A stretch of 10,005 bases of DNA from the NCBI GenBank assembly GCA_023428035.1, contig JAEYZO010000781.1:1-10005 (forward strand), read 5' to 3'. The notes under the pieces are model-generated. The model was not told where the DNA came from, made no database searches, and was given only the letters and a program-made list of their open reading frames with translations. Shown here piece after piece: positions 1 through 5,673 of the stretch. The stretch's first letter is position 1; each line of letters opens with the position of its first letter. The translations under genes were made by a program, and so were the position numbers. The DNA is from Pseudomonadota bacterium (GTDB taxonomy: Bacteria > Myxococcota_A > Polyangia > Polyangiales > Ga0077539).

Positions 1-121
1 TTGCGGGGGTGAACGAGGGTGATGACTGCGCGGGGGTCGTGGTGACCTCACGCGGTTGCGCCGAGGTGGGCGCGGCGGCGAAGAGGACGGCGAGGAGGCC
101 GAGGGCGCTGAGGGTTCGCAT
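1..121 (-). CDS. Exported protein, N-terminal fragment
   Basis: Only the first 40 codons lie in the window; the gene continues beyond the left edge. Reading leftward from the ATG at 121, the product starts MRTLSALGLLAVLFAAAPTS and continues AQPREVTTTPAQSS. This is a short basic n-region (Arg2), a Leu/Ala-rich hydrophobic core at residues 5-17, and an SAQ-type cleavage site near residue 22, as in a Sec signal peptide. A strong ribosome-binding site (GGGAGGT, 131-137 on the complement) sits nine bases before the ATG, which fixes the start. After the signal the sequence is rich in Thr, Ser and Pro, as in periplasmic or surface linkers. The mature domain is not visible, so no function can be given. 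It is transcribed divergently from the thioesterase across about 120 bases that must hold both promoters. Confidence 0.68.
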   Translation of the reverse strand, partial: MRTLSALGLLAVLFAAAPTSAQPREVTTTPAQSSPSFTPA

Positions 122-242
122 GGGGCAATGACCTCCCTGCGGGGCGTTGTTGGGTGGTAGGTGTGACCTACGGCGGGGCACGGGGGAACATTCTACGGCT
201 CCCTTCTCCGAGGCGCTCGCGATGGGGTAGGGAGCGGCGGTG

Positions 243-682
243 ATGGACCCAGAGCTCTTCGACGCCATCGGGCGCTTCTTCTCGGAGGAGATCCCCTTCA
301 ACCGCTTCCTCGGGATACGCCTGGACGCGTTGGAGCCTGGCTTCGCGCGGCTGGCGCTGCCCTTTCGCGCGGAGCTGGTGGGCGACCCGGTAAGGCCCGC
401 GCTGCACGGGGGCGTGATCTCGACGCTGCTCGACACCTGCGGGGGCGCGGCGCTGTGGAGCCAGCTCACGATGGGCGACCGGGTCTCGACGGTCGACATT
501 CGGGTCGACTACCTGCGGCCGGGCCGTCTCGAAGGGCTCATCGCCGAGGGGCGGGTGCGGAGGGTGGCAACCGCATGGGGGTGGTGGCGGTGGCTGCGTT
601 CCACGAGGGTGGAGAGGGCGAGCCCGTGGCCGAGGCGCGGGCGGTGTACAACATCCGTCGGGTGCGCGACGGGGCGCGGTGA
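243..682 (+). CDS. PaaI-family hotdog thioesterase, apparent frameshift
   Basis: The protein is a cytoplasmic hotdog-fold acyl-CoA thioesterase of the PaaI/YdiI type, which hydrolyses acyl- or phenylacetyl-CoA thioesters. The ATG at 243 follows GTAGGGAG (227-234) by eight bases; a GTG at 240 is the alternative. The N-terminus (FNRFLGIRLDALEPGFARL) and the motif HGGVISTLLDTCGGAAL (about residues 56-72) carry the helix with the catalytic acid. They are followed by the strand IRVDYLRPG. Near 561-568 the frame breaks. The expected C-terminus (NRMGVVAVAAFHEGGEGEPV, then AEARAVYNIRRV) continues in the frame starting at 563, as if one G were missing from the GGTGGC run. Read this way, the product is about 147 residues, normal for the family. 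Its stop then overlaps the tadA start by four bases (GTGA), which supports the corrected frame. Without correction the frame reads on to 722 with an Arg/Trp-rich tail. It is either a sequencing error or a recent pseudogene. The substrate is unknown. Confidence 0.82.
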
Positions 683-1164
683 GCGACGAGCTCGAAGGGT
701 GGATGCGCCTCGCGCTGGGTGAGGCCGCGCTGGCGGCCTCGCAGGGCGAGGTGCCGGTGGGCTGCGTGGTGCTCGACGCCGAGGGGAGGCCGCTGGCGCG
801 CGGGCGCAACCTGCGTGAGCAGTTGGAGGACCCGACGGCGCACGCGGAGATGGTCGCGGTGCGCGCAGCCTCGGAGCGGGTGGGCTCGTGGAGGCTCGAC
901 GGCGCGACGGCGGTGGTCACGCTGGAGCCCTGCCCGATGTGCGCGGGGGCGTTGGTGCTGGCGCGGGTGGCGCGGGTGGTGTGGGGCTGCGACGACCCGA
1001 AGGGCGGGGGCGTGACGTCGCGCTACGGGATCGGGGTGGACCCGGCGCTCAACCACCGCTTCGAGGCGATGGGTGGAGTGCTGCGGGAGGAGTGCGCGGA
1101 GGTGTTGCGAAGGTTCTTTCGCGCGCGGCGAGGGGAGAAGCGCGCGGCGCGTGGTCGGTGTTGA
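679..1164 (+). CDS. tadA: tRNA adenosine(34) deaminase TadA
   Basis: The enzyme converts adenosine to inosine at wobble position 34 of tRNA-Arg(ACG), and is zinc-dependent and cytoplasmic. The 161-residue product matches the usual length for the family. The cytidine-deaminase-fold motifs are intact: HAE at 55-57 (zinc His and proton-shuttling Glu) and PCPMC at 84-88, giving zinc ligands Cys85 and Cys88. VPVGCVVL near 25-32 and the C-terminal LNHRFEAMGGVLREECAEVL are typical of TadA rather than of guanine or cytosine deaminases. The start is GTG at 679, overlapping the thioesterase stop by four bases, which implies translational coupling. The gene lies immediately upstream of two serine tRNA genes, though nothing shows a regulatory link. 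The family assignment is secure. Confidence 0.95.
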   Translation: MSDELEGWMRLALGEAALAASQGEVPVGCVVLDAEGRPLARGRNLREQLEDPTAHAEMVAVRAASERVGSWRLDGATAVVTLEPCPMCAGALVLARVARVVWGCDDPKGGGVTSRYGIGVDPALNHRFEAMGGVLREECAEVLRRFFRARRGEKRAARGRC

Positions 1165-1197
1165 CACGGCGGGTGGCGCTTGCGTAGGTTCCGCGGC

Positions 1198-1284
1198 GGA
1201 GAGCTGTCCGAGTGGTCGAAGGAGCCTGACTCGAAATCAGGTGTACCCTTACGGGTACCAAGGGTTCGAATCCCTTGCTCTCCG
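1198..1284 (+). tRNA. tRNA-Ser (anticodon CGA)
   Basis: This 87-base gene folds as a class II tRNA with a long variable arm. The acceptor stem GGAGAGC (1198-1204) pairs perfectly with GCTCTCC (1277-1283), leaving G1284 as discriminator base. The anticodon stem CCTGA/TCAGG (1225-1229/1237-1241) holds the loop CTCGAAA with anticodon CGA at 1232-1234, which reads UCG serine codons. The variable arm GTACCCTTACGGGTAC and the T loop TTCGAAT are clear. The CCA end is not encoded and must be added after transcription. It starts 33 bases after tadA. Confidence 0.97.
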
Positions 1285-1330
1285 CTGAGTGTTCCGAGGC
1301 GCGTGGTGTTGAAGAGACCTCCGCGGCCCT

Positions 1331-1457
<127 letters not shown>

Positions 1458-1470
1458 CGGATGATCCCGT

Positions 1471-1484
1471 GAACCGCCCTCTCC
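1471..1484 (+). repeat. Partial tRNA-Ser 3'-end copy 1
   Basis: GAACCGCCCTCTCC resembles GAATCCCGCCCTCTCC of the tRNA (1403-1417) minus two bases, and shares CCGCCCTCTCC exactly. It may be a scar of an earlier attachment site, but at eleven bases chance similarity is possible. Confidence 0.35.
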
Positions 1485-1491
1485 AACGCCG

Positions 1492-1514
1492 AACACCTTG
1501 TTCCCAAGGGTGTT
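1492..1514. other. Hairpin in the island's left end
   Basis: AACACCTT (1492-1499) pairs with AAGGTGTT-like bases at 1507-1514 (one G-T pair) around a seven-base loop, GTTCCCA. No T-tract follows, so a terminator role is uncertain; a recombinase-arm or structural role is equally open. Confidence 0.3.
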
Positions 1515-1533
1515 GCACGGAGAGAGTGCTTTT

Positions 1534-1554
1534 CGCGTCATACGACGCGTCATA
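1534..1554 (+). repeat. Nine-base tandem direct repeat
   Basis: CGCGTCATA occurs at 1534-1542 and again at 1546-1554, with three bases between, so the phase is twelve bases. Paired short direct repeats near an attachment site resemble arm-type binding sites for integrases or directionality factors, but no such protein is encoded here. Confidence 0.4.
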
Positions 1555-1561
1555 GAACGGC

Positions 1562-1573
1562 ACCGCCCTCTCC
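1562..1573 (+). repeat. Partial tRNA-Ser 3'-end copy 2
   Basis: ACCGCCCTCTCC repeats 1473-1484 exactly, 89 bases away, and its last eleven bases match the tRNA acceptor 3' strand region (1407-1417). It may be a second attachment-site scar. Confidence 0.33.
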
Positions 1574-1619
1574 TTCAGGCCACTCCCCTGGCAGTGGATG
1601 TCAGAGCGGAGCCAATGCA

Positions 1620-1639
1620 GGTGACGATCGATCGTCACC
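1620..1639. promoter_or_regulatory. 20-bp perfect palindrome
   Basis: GGTGACGATCGATCGTCACC is its own reverse complement over all 20 bases. A perfect dyad of this length is the kind of site bound by a dimeric repressor or recombinase. It lies about 225 bases upstream of the RHH antitoxin start, rather far for a classical autoregulatory operator. It could instead serve an unseen promoter or be an element-end site. The dyad is certain; the function is not. Confidence 0.5.
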
Positions 1640-1864
1640 GGCCTCGAGCGCCGTGCGTGGTCGTGGGTGCGCTACCGCTCGCGAGTGGCCCCTGGCAACG
1701 ACCTCGGCGCTCGCGCCACGTACCCCGCGTTCCTGCGCGCTCCACGGGCCGCACGACGGCATCGCTCTGCCACGTGACTCGAGATGGCCCCGTGCGCGCT
1801 TGCCACGCGCCGAGTCGAGGCGTACATCCTCAGAAGTCCCTCAAATCTGCGGGAGGTCCTCTCG

Positions 1865-2209
1865 ATGCGTCTAGAAGCAACGATCCCTGACAGTCGCGGT
1901 ACGGCGGCGCTGGAACTCGCGGCGGAGCTCGGGCTTAGCCGAAGCCAGCTCATCGACGAGGCGCTCGCCCTCTTCCTCAAGGCCGTCCTCGAGGCTCGTC
2001 GGGGGCGTCGCCTCGTCACCGTCGACCCGGGGGGCGAGGGCCCAACCTGCGAGATGGCGACCCCGACGCTCTCGGCCCTGGAGTGGGCGCAGAAGCCCGA
2101 GAAGCTCCGGCTCCCAGAGCAGGCCGTGGCGCGCGTGCAAGCGCTCGCCGAGGCACCCGCGCGCCCTGGCGCGCGGCTCCGCGCGGCGGCGAAGCGCGAA
2201 GCGCGGTGA
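1865..2209 (+). CDS. Ribbon-helix-helix (CopG-like) antitoxin
   Basis: This 114-residue protein is the probable antitoxin of the GNAT toxin that follows. Residues 2-45 (RLEATIPDS, then AALELAAELGLSRSQLIDEA) show the beta strand and two helices of a ribbon-helix-helix DNA-binding domain. Such domains dimerise and usually repress their own operon. The acidic and mixed tail (TPTLSALEWAQKPEKL at 66-81, then LPEQAVARVQ) would bind and neutralise the toxin. The ATG at 1865 follows GGGAGGT (1851-1857) by seven bases, so I prefer it to upstream in-frame starts such as 1784. The stop overlaps the toxin's GTG start by four bases, the normal layout of such pairs. Known family behaviour supports the pairing; neutralisation here is inferred. 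Confidence 0.82.
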   Translation: MRLEATIPDSRGTAALELAAELGLSRSQLIDEALALFLKAVLEARRGRRLVTVDPGGEGPTCEMATPTLSALEWAQKPEKLRLPEQAVARVQALAEAPARPGARLRAAAKREAR

Positions 2210-2742
2210 GCGTGTTCGTGTACGTCACGGCTCGCATCGAGCCGGACGACGCGAGGTCAGGGTTTCGCTGCGGCAAACACCCGCTCGACGACTACTTCGC
2301 TCGCCACGCGCTCACCAACGACCGCGACGGGGTCGGCCGCGCGTATGTGCTGCGCAGGACGGAGCACGACGAACCCTCGCTCCCGCAGGTGCTCGGCTTC
2401 TACACGCTCAGCATGGCCCTCGTGGAGTCGCAGCAGGCCGCGAAGGCCGTCGAGAAGAAGCTGCCGCGGTACCCGATGCCCGTCGCGCTCATCGGCCGCC
2501 TCGCAGTCGACGAGCGCGCGAAGGGGAAGCGCCTGGGCGAGAGGCTCCTGCTCGACGCGGTGCGACGGGTGGTCGACGCTGCGGCCATCCTCGGGTGCAT
2601 CGGCCTCATCGTCGACGCGAAGGACGAGGACGCCGAGCGGTTCTACGCGAAGTACGACTTCGTCACGGTCCAGGAGGAGATGTGGCCGCGCAGAATGTTC
2701 CTCCCGATCGCGGTCGCGAAGGCCGCGCTCGCCGTTGAGTAG
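2206..2742 (+). CDS. GNAT-family acetyltransferase toxin (TacT/AtaT-like)
   Basis: This 178-residue Gcn5-related N-acetyltransferase resembles TacT, AtaT and KacT toxins, which acetylate the amino group of charged tRNAs and stop translation. The signature runs in order: FRCGKHPLDDYF (20-31), the strand VLGFYTLSMALV (62-73), LPRYPMPVALIGRLAVD (86-102), the acetyl-CoA loop RAKGKRLGERLL (104-115), GCIGLIVDAKDEDAERFYAK (130-149) with the conserved FY tyrosine at 147, and YDFV (150-153). The start is GTG at 2206, overlapping the antitoxin stop (GTGA). A longer reading from 2083 would overlap the antitoxin by 127 bases and add a low-complexity Arg-rich head, so I reject it. The pair lies next to the attL-like site, consistent with an element-stabilising role. 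The target tRNA cannot be predicted. Confidence 0.88.
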   Translation: MSVFVYVTARIEPDDARSGFRCGKHPLDDYFARHALTNDRDGVGRAYVLRRTEHDEPSLPQVLGFYTLSMALVESQQAAKAVEKKLPRYPMPVALIGRLAVDERAKGKRLGERLLLDAVRRVVDAAAILGCIGLIVDAKDEDAERFYAKYDFVTVQEEMWPRRMFLPIAVAKAALAVE

Positions 2743-2749
2743 TGGGCGA

Positions 2750-2787
2750 CTCCGCAGCCGCGCGCAGACCGTGAAAGGCTGTGGGAG
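2750..2787. terminator. Hairpin between convergent genes
   Basis: CTCCGCAGCC (2750-2759) pairs with GGCTGTGGGAG (2777-2787) with one G-T pair and one bulged G, around a 17-base loop. It lies in the 51-base gap between the toxin gene and the leftward unknown gene, so it could end both transcripts. There is no clear T-tract on either side. Confidence 0.35.
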
Positions 2788-2793
2788 AGACAG

Positions 2794-3297
2794 TCAGTTC
2801 AGCTCACGAGGATCGACAGGTGCGACAGCGGGCTCGGGCTTCCCCTGGAGCCGTTCGACCCAGCGCTTCGCGACCGTGCCGCGGTTGGTCGTGACCAGTT
2901 CGAGCGTGCCGTTCGCTCGCACGACGACCTCGGTCTTCACCATCCGACCGCGGACGTAGTCCGCGTAGAAGCGCAGCTCACCGCGCTCGAAGCGCAGGTG
3001 TCGCAGCATGTCCGCGGCGGTCCACACGTCCCCCTCCACGAAGTCGACCTCGGAGTTCCTCACCGGTATGGCGTCCGCGAACGACAGCGCACTGAGCGCG
3101 TAGATCAAACCGAAGGCCGCGAACTCCACGTCGTCCTCGTCCTCTTCGCCCTCGGTGCCCACCCGCAGCTTGACGCGCACGTGCGAGTCGCCGTCCGTCG
3201 TCGGATTGACCTCCTCCGCGAGGACGTGCAGCGCGACGCAGGCCGCCCCTCGGATCAGATCGTGCTCGATCGGCAGGTCCTCACGCTCGCTCATCAT
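2794..3297 (-). CDS. Hypothetical acidic protein
   Basis: I do not recognise this 167-residue protein. It starts at ATG 3297 (a second ATG follows at 3294), behind GAAGGAG with five bases between. It begins as a soluble helical segment (LIRGAACVALHVLAEEV, about residues 14-30), then has a strand-rich part with an acidic run GEEDEDDVEFAA near 50. The rest is FGLIYALSALSFADAIPV, VWTAADMLRHLRFERGELRF and a C-terminal ERLQG segment. There is no signal peptide, membrane segment or obvious catalytic motif. The gene follows the 570-residue SEC-C gene by 40 bases on the same strand, so the two are probably cotranscribed. A small acidic protein after a larger one could be a partner or an inhibitor, but that is speculation. 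Confidence 0.72.
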   Translation of the reverse strand: MMSEREDLPIEHDLIRGAACVALHVLAEEVNPTTDGDSHVRVKLRVGTEGEEDEDDVEFAAFGLIYALSALSFADAIPVRNSEVDFVEGDVWTAADMLRHLRFERGELRFYADYVRGRMVKTEVVVRANGTLELVTTNRGTVAKRWVERLQGKPEPAVAPVDPRELN

Positions 3298-3337
3298 CGT
3301 CGCTCCTTCGCACGTCCATCTTCGGCACGTCCCCGGT

Positions 3338-5050
3338 CTACCGCCGCCTGCAGCACTTCTTGTAGCGCCGACCACTACCACAAGGGCACGGAGCGTCCGC
3401 GGCGGGGAACGGCTCCCCCGGCGCGGGCTCCCACCGCGTCTTTCGCGCGACCCCGCCCGACGCGAGAGACTTCGTCGGCGCAGCCACCCTCGACGAAGAC
3501 CCCACGATCGCTTCACGGTTCAGCATCGCGCTGTACGCATCGATCTGCCGCGGGTCGTGGATGTCCATGCCGCGGTCGCGCATGCCCATGAAGAACGACT
3601 TCGCCGTGCCGAAGCGCGACCGGTCACGCGAGCGCCGCAAGTACTCCTCGCGCACCCGCTCGATCGCCGCGACGGCCTCGTCGCATCGCGCGGCGGGGCA
3701 GTACCCCTCGGACTTCAGCCACGCGAAGAAGCGCGCGAGCGACGGCGGCGCCGCCTGGATGCTCGCCTCGGTGCCCGTGACCTTGCGCGGGGAGAAGTCG
3801 AGCAGGAACTCCTCCACGTCCCCTGCCGTCAACGCGCTCAGGTCGACGGAGGAAGGGTCCTCACCGTCGCTCCCCAGCTCGGCCACGTGCTGGAGGAATA
3901 TCCCCACGCTCGACCCGGCCCACGACCTCCAGCCCGCGATGTCGTCGGACCGCTCGAGCGCGATCATGAAGTCGTCCACCACCTCGTCGATGTCCGCGCG
4001 CGAAGGGGCCGTCACGGAGACGCCGTCCAGACGCCGCGGCTCGGATCCAAGGCCCGGGTGGGGCGTGGTGATCTCGACCTCGACTGCTCCGTGCAGACCC
4101 TCGCACGTCACGCGCTGCGTGTAGGCCTCCTCGTCGTCGGCGCGCTCGGGCGAGCGAGCCACGGCCGCCAGCGCGCGGGCGCAGACGATCGCGAGGTCGA
4201 CGTCCTCGGGCTCGATCGGCCGAAGGAAGTTCCCGTAGTCGTACACCGCGAGGCCCGGGACCCATCCCGGCGCGAATCCCTTGTCCCAGCCGAGTCGTTC
4301 GAGCTCGTCGAAGCGCGTTTTGCTGGCGATCTCGTCGATGTCGAAGCACGCGACGAAGCGCCGAGCGCCACGAGGGCGTTCCGGACGCGGGAGCACCTCG
4401 TCTCCGCGCTCGTAGTCCGCGACCGAATGGAAGAACGCGAACCCGCGCCCCGCGGGGTCGGCGATCATCGTCGCGCACCCGTCCTCGATGCCACGCGCGA
4501 CGACGCGCAGCCGCGTCGCCGGATGCTCCTCGTCGACCGCCGCCCAGGGGACCGCCCGGTAGAGCTCGCGCATCGCGTCGAGGTACGCGCGCACCATCAT
4601 CGGGGTGACCAGCTCGCCCGCGAGCATGGGCTGCGCGACGAGCTCGTAGCTCGAGCCGAACTGCGCCGTCAGCGAGTCGAGGTACTGGTCCGCCACAGCG
4701 ACGTCGCCGACCGACACCGTGAAGGCCCCGCCGTAGCGCGCGACCACGGCGTCGTACAACGCATCGTCGGCGACCTCCAGCGCCTGCGGGCGGCGCGGCG
4801 AACCCGACCCTGGGAGCGGCCTCGTCATGGCCTCCTCGAGCGCGTCGCACACCACGCTCTCGGGCGCCTCGGGGTGAACCAAGCGGGTGCTCAGCACCCG
4901 TCCGTCCTCGCTGAACCACGCCACCACGTCAGGGCGCCACGCGCGGCCGTCGTCCACGACGATGTGATCCATCTCCTCGCGGACCCCCAGCCACCGCTCC
5001 CGACCGCGCCTCTCGCGCCCCGCGAGCCGCACCTTCTTCACCTTCGCCAT
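3338..5050 (-). CDS. SEC-C motif protein, 570 residues
   Basis: This soluble multi-domain protein ends in a canonical SEC-C zinc motif: CPCGSGRRYKKCC with Cys555, Cys557, Cys566 and Cys567, as in the C-terminus of SecA. The basic N-terminus (MAKVKKVRLAGRERRGRERW) leads into a strand-rich region with RPDVVAWFSEDGRVLSTRLV (39-58). A second region has PQALEVADDALYDAVVARYG (88-107). A third has PWAAVDEEHPATRLRV (168-183) and GFAFFHSVADYERGD (203-217). From memory this layout resembles the DUF6930/DUF7309-type proteins that often carry SEC-C tails; I could not verify this. A helical part with ARFFAWLKSEGYC (about 450) precedes a Ser/Ala-rich linker and the zinc tail. The ATG at 5050 follows GGAGG by nine bases. 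It heads a leftward pair with the 167-residue gene. SEC-C tails bind zinc and contact nucleic acid or ribosome-associated partners in other families; the role here is unknown. Confidence 0.83.
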   Translation of the reverse strand: MAKVKKVRLAGRERRGRERWLGVREEMDHIVVDDGRAWRPDVVAWFSEDGRVLSTRLVHPEAPESVVCDALEEAMTRPLPGSGSPRRPQALEVADDALYDAVVARYGGAFTVSVGDVAVADQYLDSLTAQFGSSYELVAQPMLAGELVTPMMVRAYLDAMRELYRAVPWAAVDEEHPATRLRVVARGIEDGCATMIADPAGRGFAFFHSVADYERGDEVLPRPERPRGARRFVACFDIDEIASKTRFDELERLGWDKGFAPGWVPGLAVYDYGNFLRPIEPEDVDLAIVCARALAAVARSPERADDEEAYTQRVTCEGLHGAVEVEITTPHPGLGSEPRRLDGVSVTAPSRADIDEVVDDFMIALERSDDIAGWRSWAGSSVGIFLQHVAELGSDGEDPSSVDLSALTAGDVEEFLLDFSPRKVTGTEASIQAAPPSLARFFAWLKSEGYCPAARCDEAVAAIERVREEYLRRSRDRSRFGTAKSFFMGMRDRGMDIHDPRQIDAYSAMLNREAIVGSSSRVAAPTKSLASGGVARKTRWEPAPGEPFPAADAPCPCGSGRRYKKCCRRR

Positions 5051-5119
5051 CGGTCCGCGCCTCCGTCACCAACGGTCACCGCGTCGCACCGCGGGCTGCG
5101 CATCCTACCCGACGCGGTG

Positions 5120-5334
5120 ATGGCCGATGCTCCCCGGCGGTCATCGACCCCGATGTCTTCGAGGACGTGGAGTTCTGCGCCGCGTTGTCCTCCGCCGTCG
5201 GATCGACGACGATGGCTACGGTCGCACACGGAGTCGTCGATTGGCTCGCCGCACGCCCACACCTTCCGCCCGGTCTCAGCCAGAGGGAGCCTCGCGGACG
5301 CGCGCCAAGGGAGCGTCGAAGACCCCCGCGGTGA
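5120..5334 (+). CDS. Small ORF, probably frameshifted, before CcbP-like gene
   Basis: The frame from 5140 to the stop at 5332-5334 shows strong third-position G/C use and a protein-like sequence: VIDPDVFEDVEFCAALSS, then TMATVAHGVVDWLAARPHLP, then a basic Arg/Pro tail. Its stop overlaps the next gene's GTG by four bases, like the other gene pairs in this window. It lacks a good start in its own frame. The ATG at 5120 (MADAP) is in another frame, and adding one C to the CCCC run at 5132-5135 would join them as MADAPPAVIDPDVFEDV. That gives a protein of about 71 residues. No clear ribosome-binding site precedes 5120. It may be a sequencing error, a pseudogene or a chance frame. It is not recognised. 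Confidence 0.4.
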
Positions 5335-5639
5335 GCGAGAAGCGCCTGCGGGAGTTGATCGACGAGGCCACGGTCGACTGTCACGACGACGACGAGCAGC
5401 GCGAGGGGCTCTTCGTCAGCATCGAGGAGAACCTCGCGGTGCCCTTCGAGACCACCGTCCTCGGGGTCGCGGTGACGGTGACGGGCGTCGCCACGAACAG
5501 CAGCAACGAGATCGTCGCCGAGTGCTCCGCGGGCAAGCTGCGCCAGCGCATCGCGGTGACGGACCTGCCCCTGCCGTCGCCGCCTCCAGAGGGCTACGAG
5601 TGGATCCTGGCGTACGAGCGCTGGGCCTCGCGTCGTTGA
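5331..5639 (+). CDS. CcbP-like putative calcium-binding protein
   Basis: This small protein of 102 residues is read from GTG 5331, which overlaps the previous small ORF's stop. The features are an N-terminal helix RLRELIDEATVD, the acidic cluster DCHDDDEQREGLF (16-28), IEENLAVPFETTVLGVAVTV (31-50), and the ending LPLPSPPPEGYEWILAYERW (79-98). This pattern is what I recall of the CcbP family of cyanobacterial-type calcium-binding proteins, where the acidic residues bind Ca2+. The assignment is by recognition and not verified. There is no signal peptide or membrane segment, so it should be cytoplasmic. An in-frame extension back to ATG 5127 is Arg-rich and overlaps the other frame, so I reject it. 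It runs convergent to the second SEC-C gene, 34 bases away. Confidence 0.68.
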   Translation: MSEKRLRELIDEATVDCHDDDEQREGLFVSIEENLAVPFETTVLGVAVTVTGVATNSSNEIVAECSAGKLRQRIAVTDLPLPSPPPEGYEWILAYERWASRR

Positions 5640-5645
5640 CCTGAC

Positions 5646-5666
5646 CCGCGTCGGGAGATCCCGCGG
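5646..5666. terminator. Hairpin between convergent genes
   Basis: CCGCG (5646-5650) pairs with CGCGG (5662-5666), and an alternative stem CGGG/CCCG (5652-5655/5660-5663) sits inside it. It fills the 34-base gap between the CcbP-like gene and the leftward SEC-C gene and may terminate both. There is no T-tract. Confidence 0.35.
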
Positions 5667-5673
5667 TGGGCGC

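Noticed and set aside
168..920. Minus-strand open frame over the thioesterase and tadA
   Set aside because: The product is low-complexity Pro/Arg/Ser and is antisense to two recognisable enzymes.
1498..1890. Plus-strand open frame of 130 codons upstream of the antitoxin
   Set aside because: No ribosome-binding site, unconvincing product, overlap with the antitoxin start, and a location full of repeats.
2083..2205. Longer N-terminus for the GNAT toxin
   Set aside because: It is Arg/Ala-rich low complexity and overlaps the antitoxin. GTG 2206 gives the standard toxin start and a GTGA overlap.
3155..5644. Long plus-strand open frame of 829 codons
   Set aside because: It is antisense to the SEC-C gene. 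Its product is Arg/His/Pro-rich without motifs, while the opposite strand has a canonical SEC-C tail and a good ribosome-binding site.
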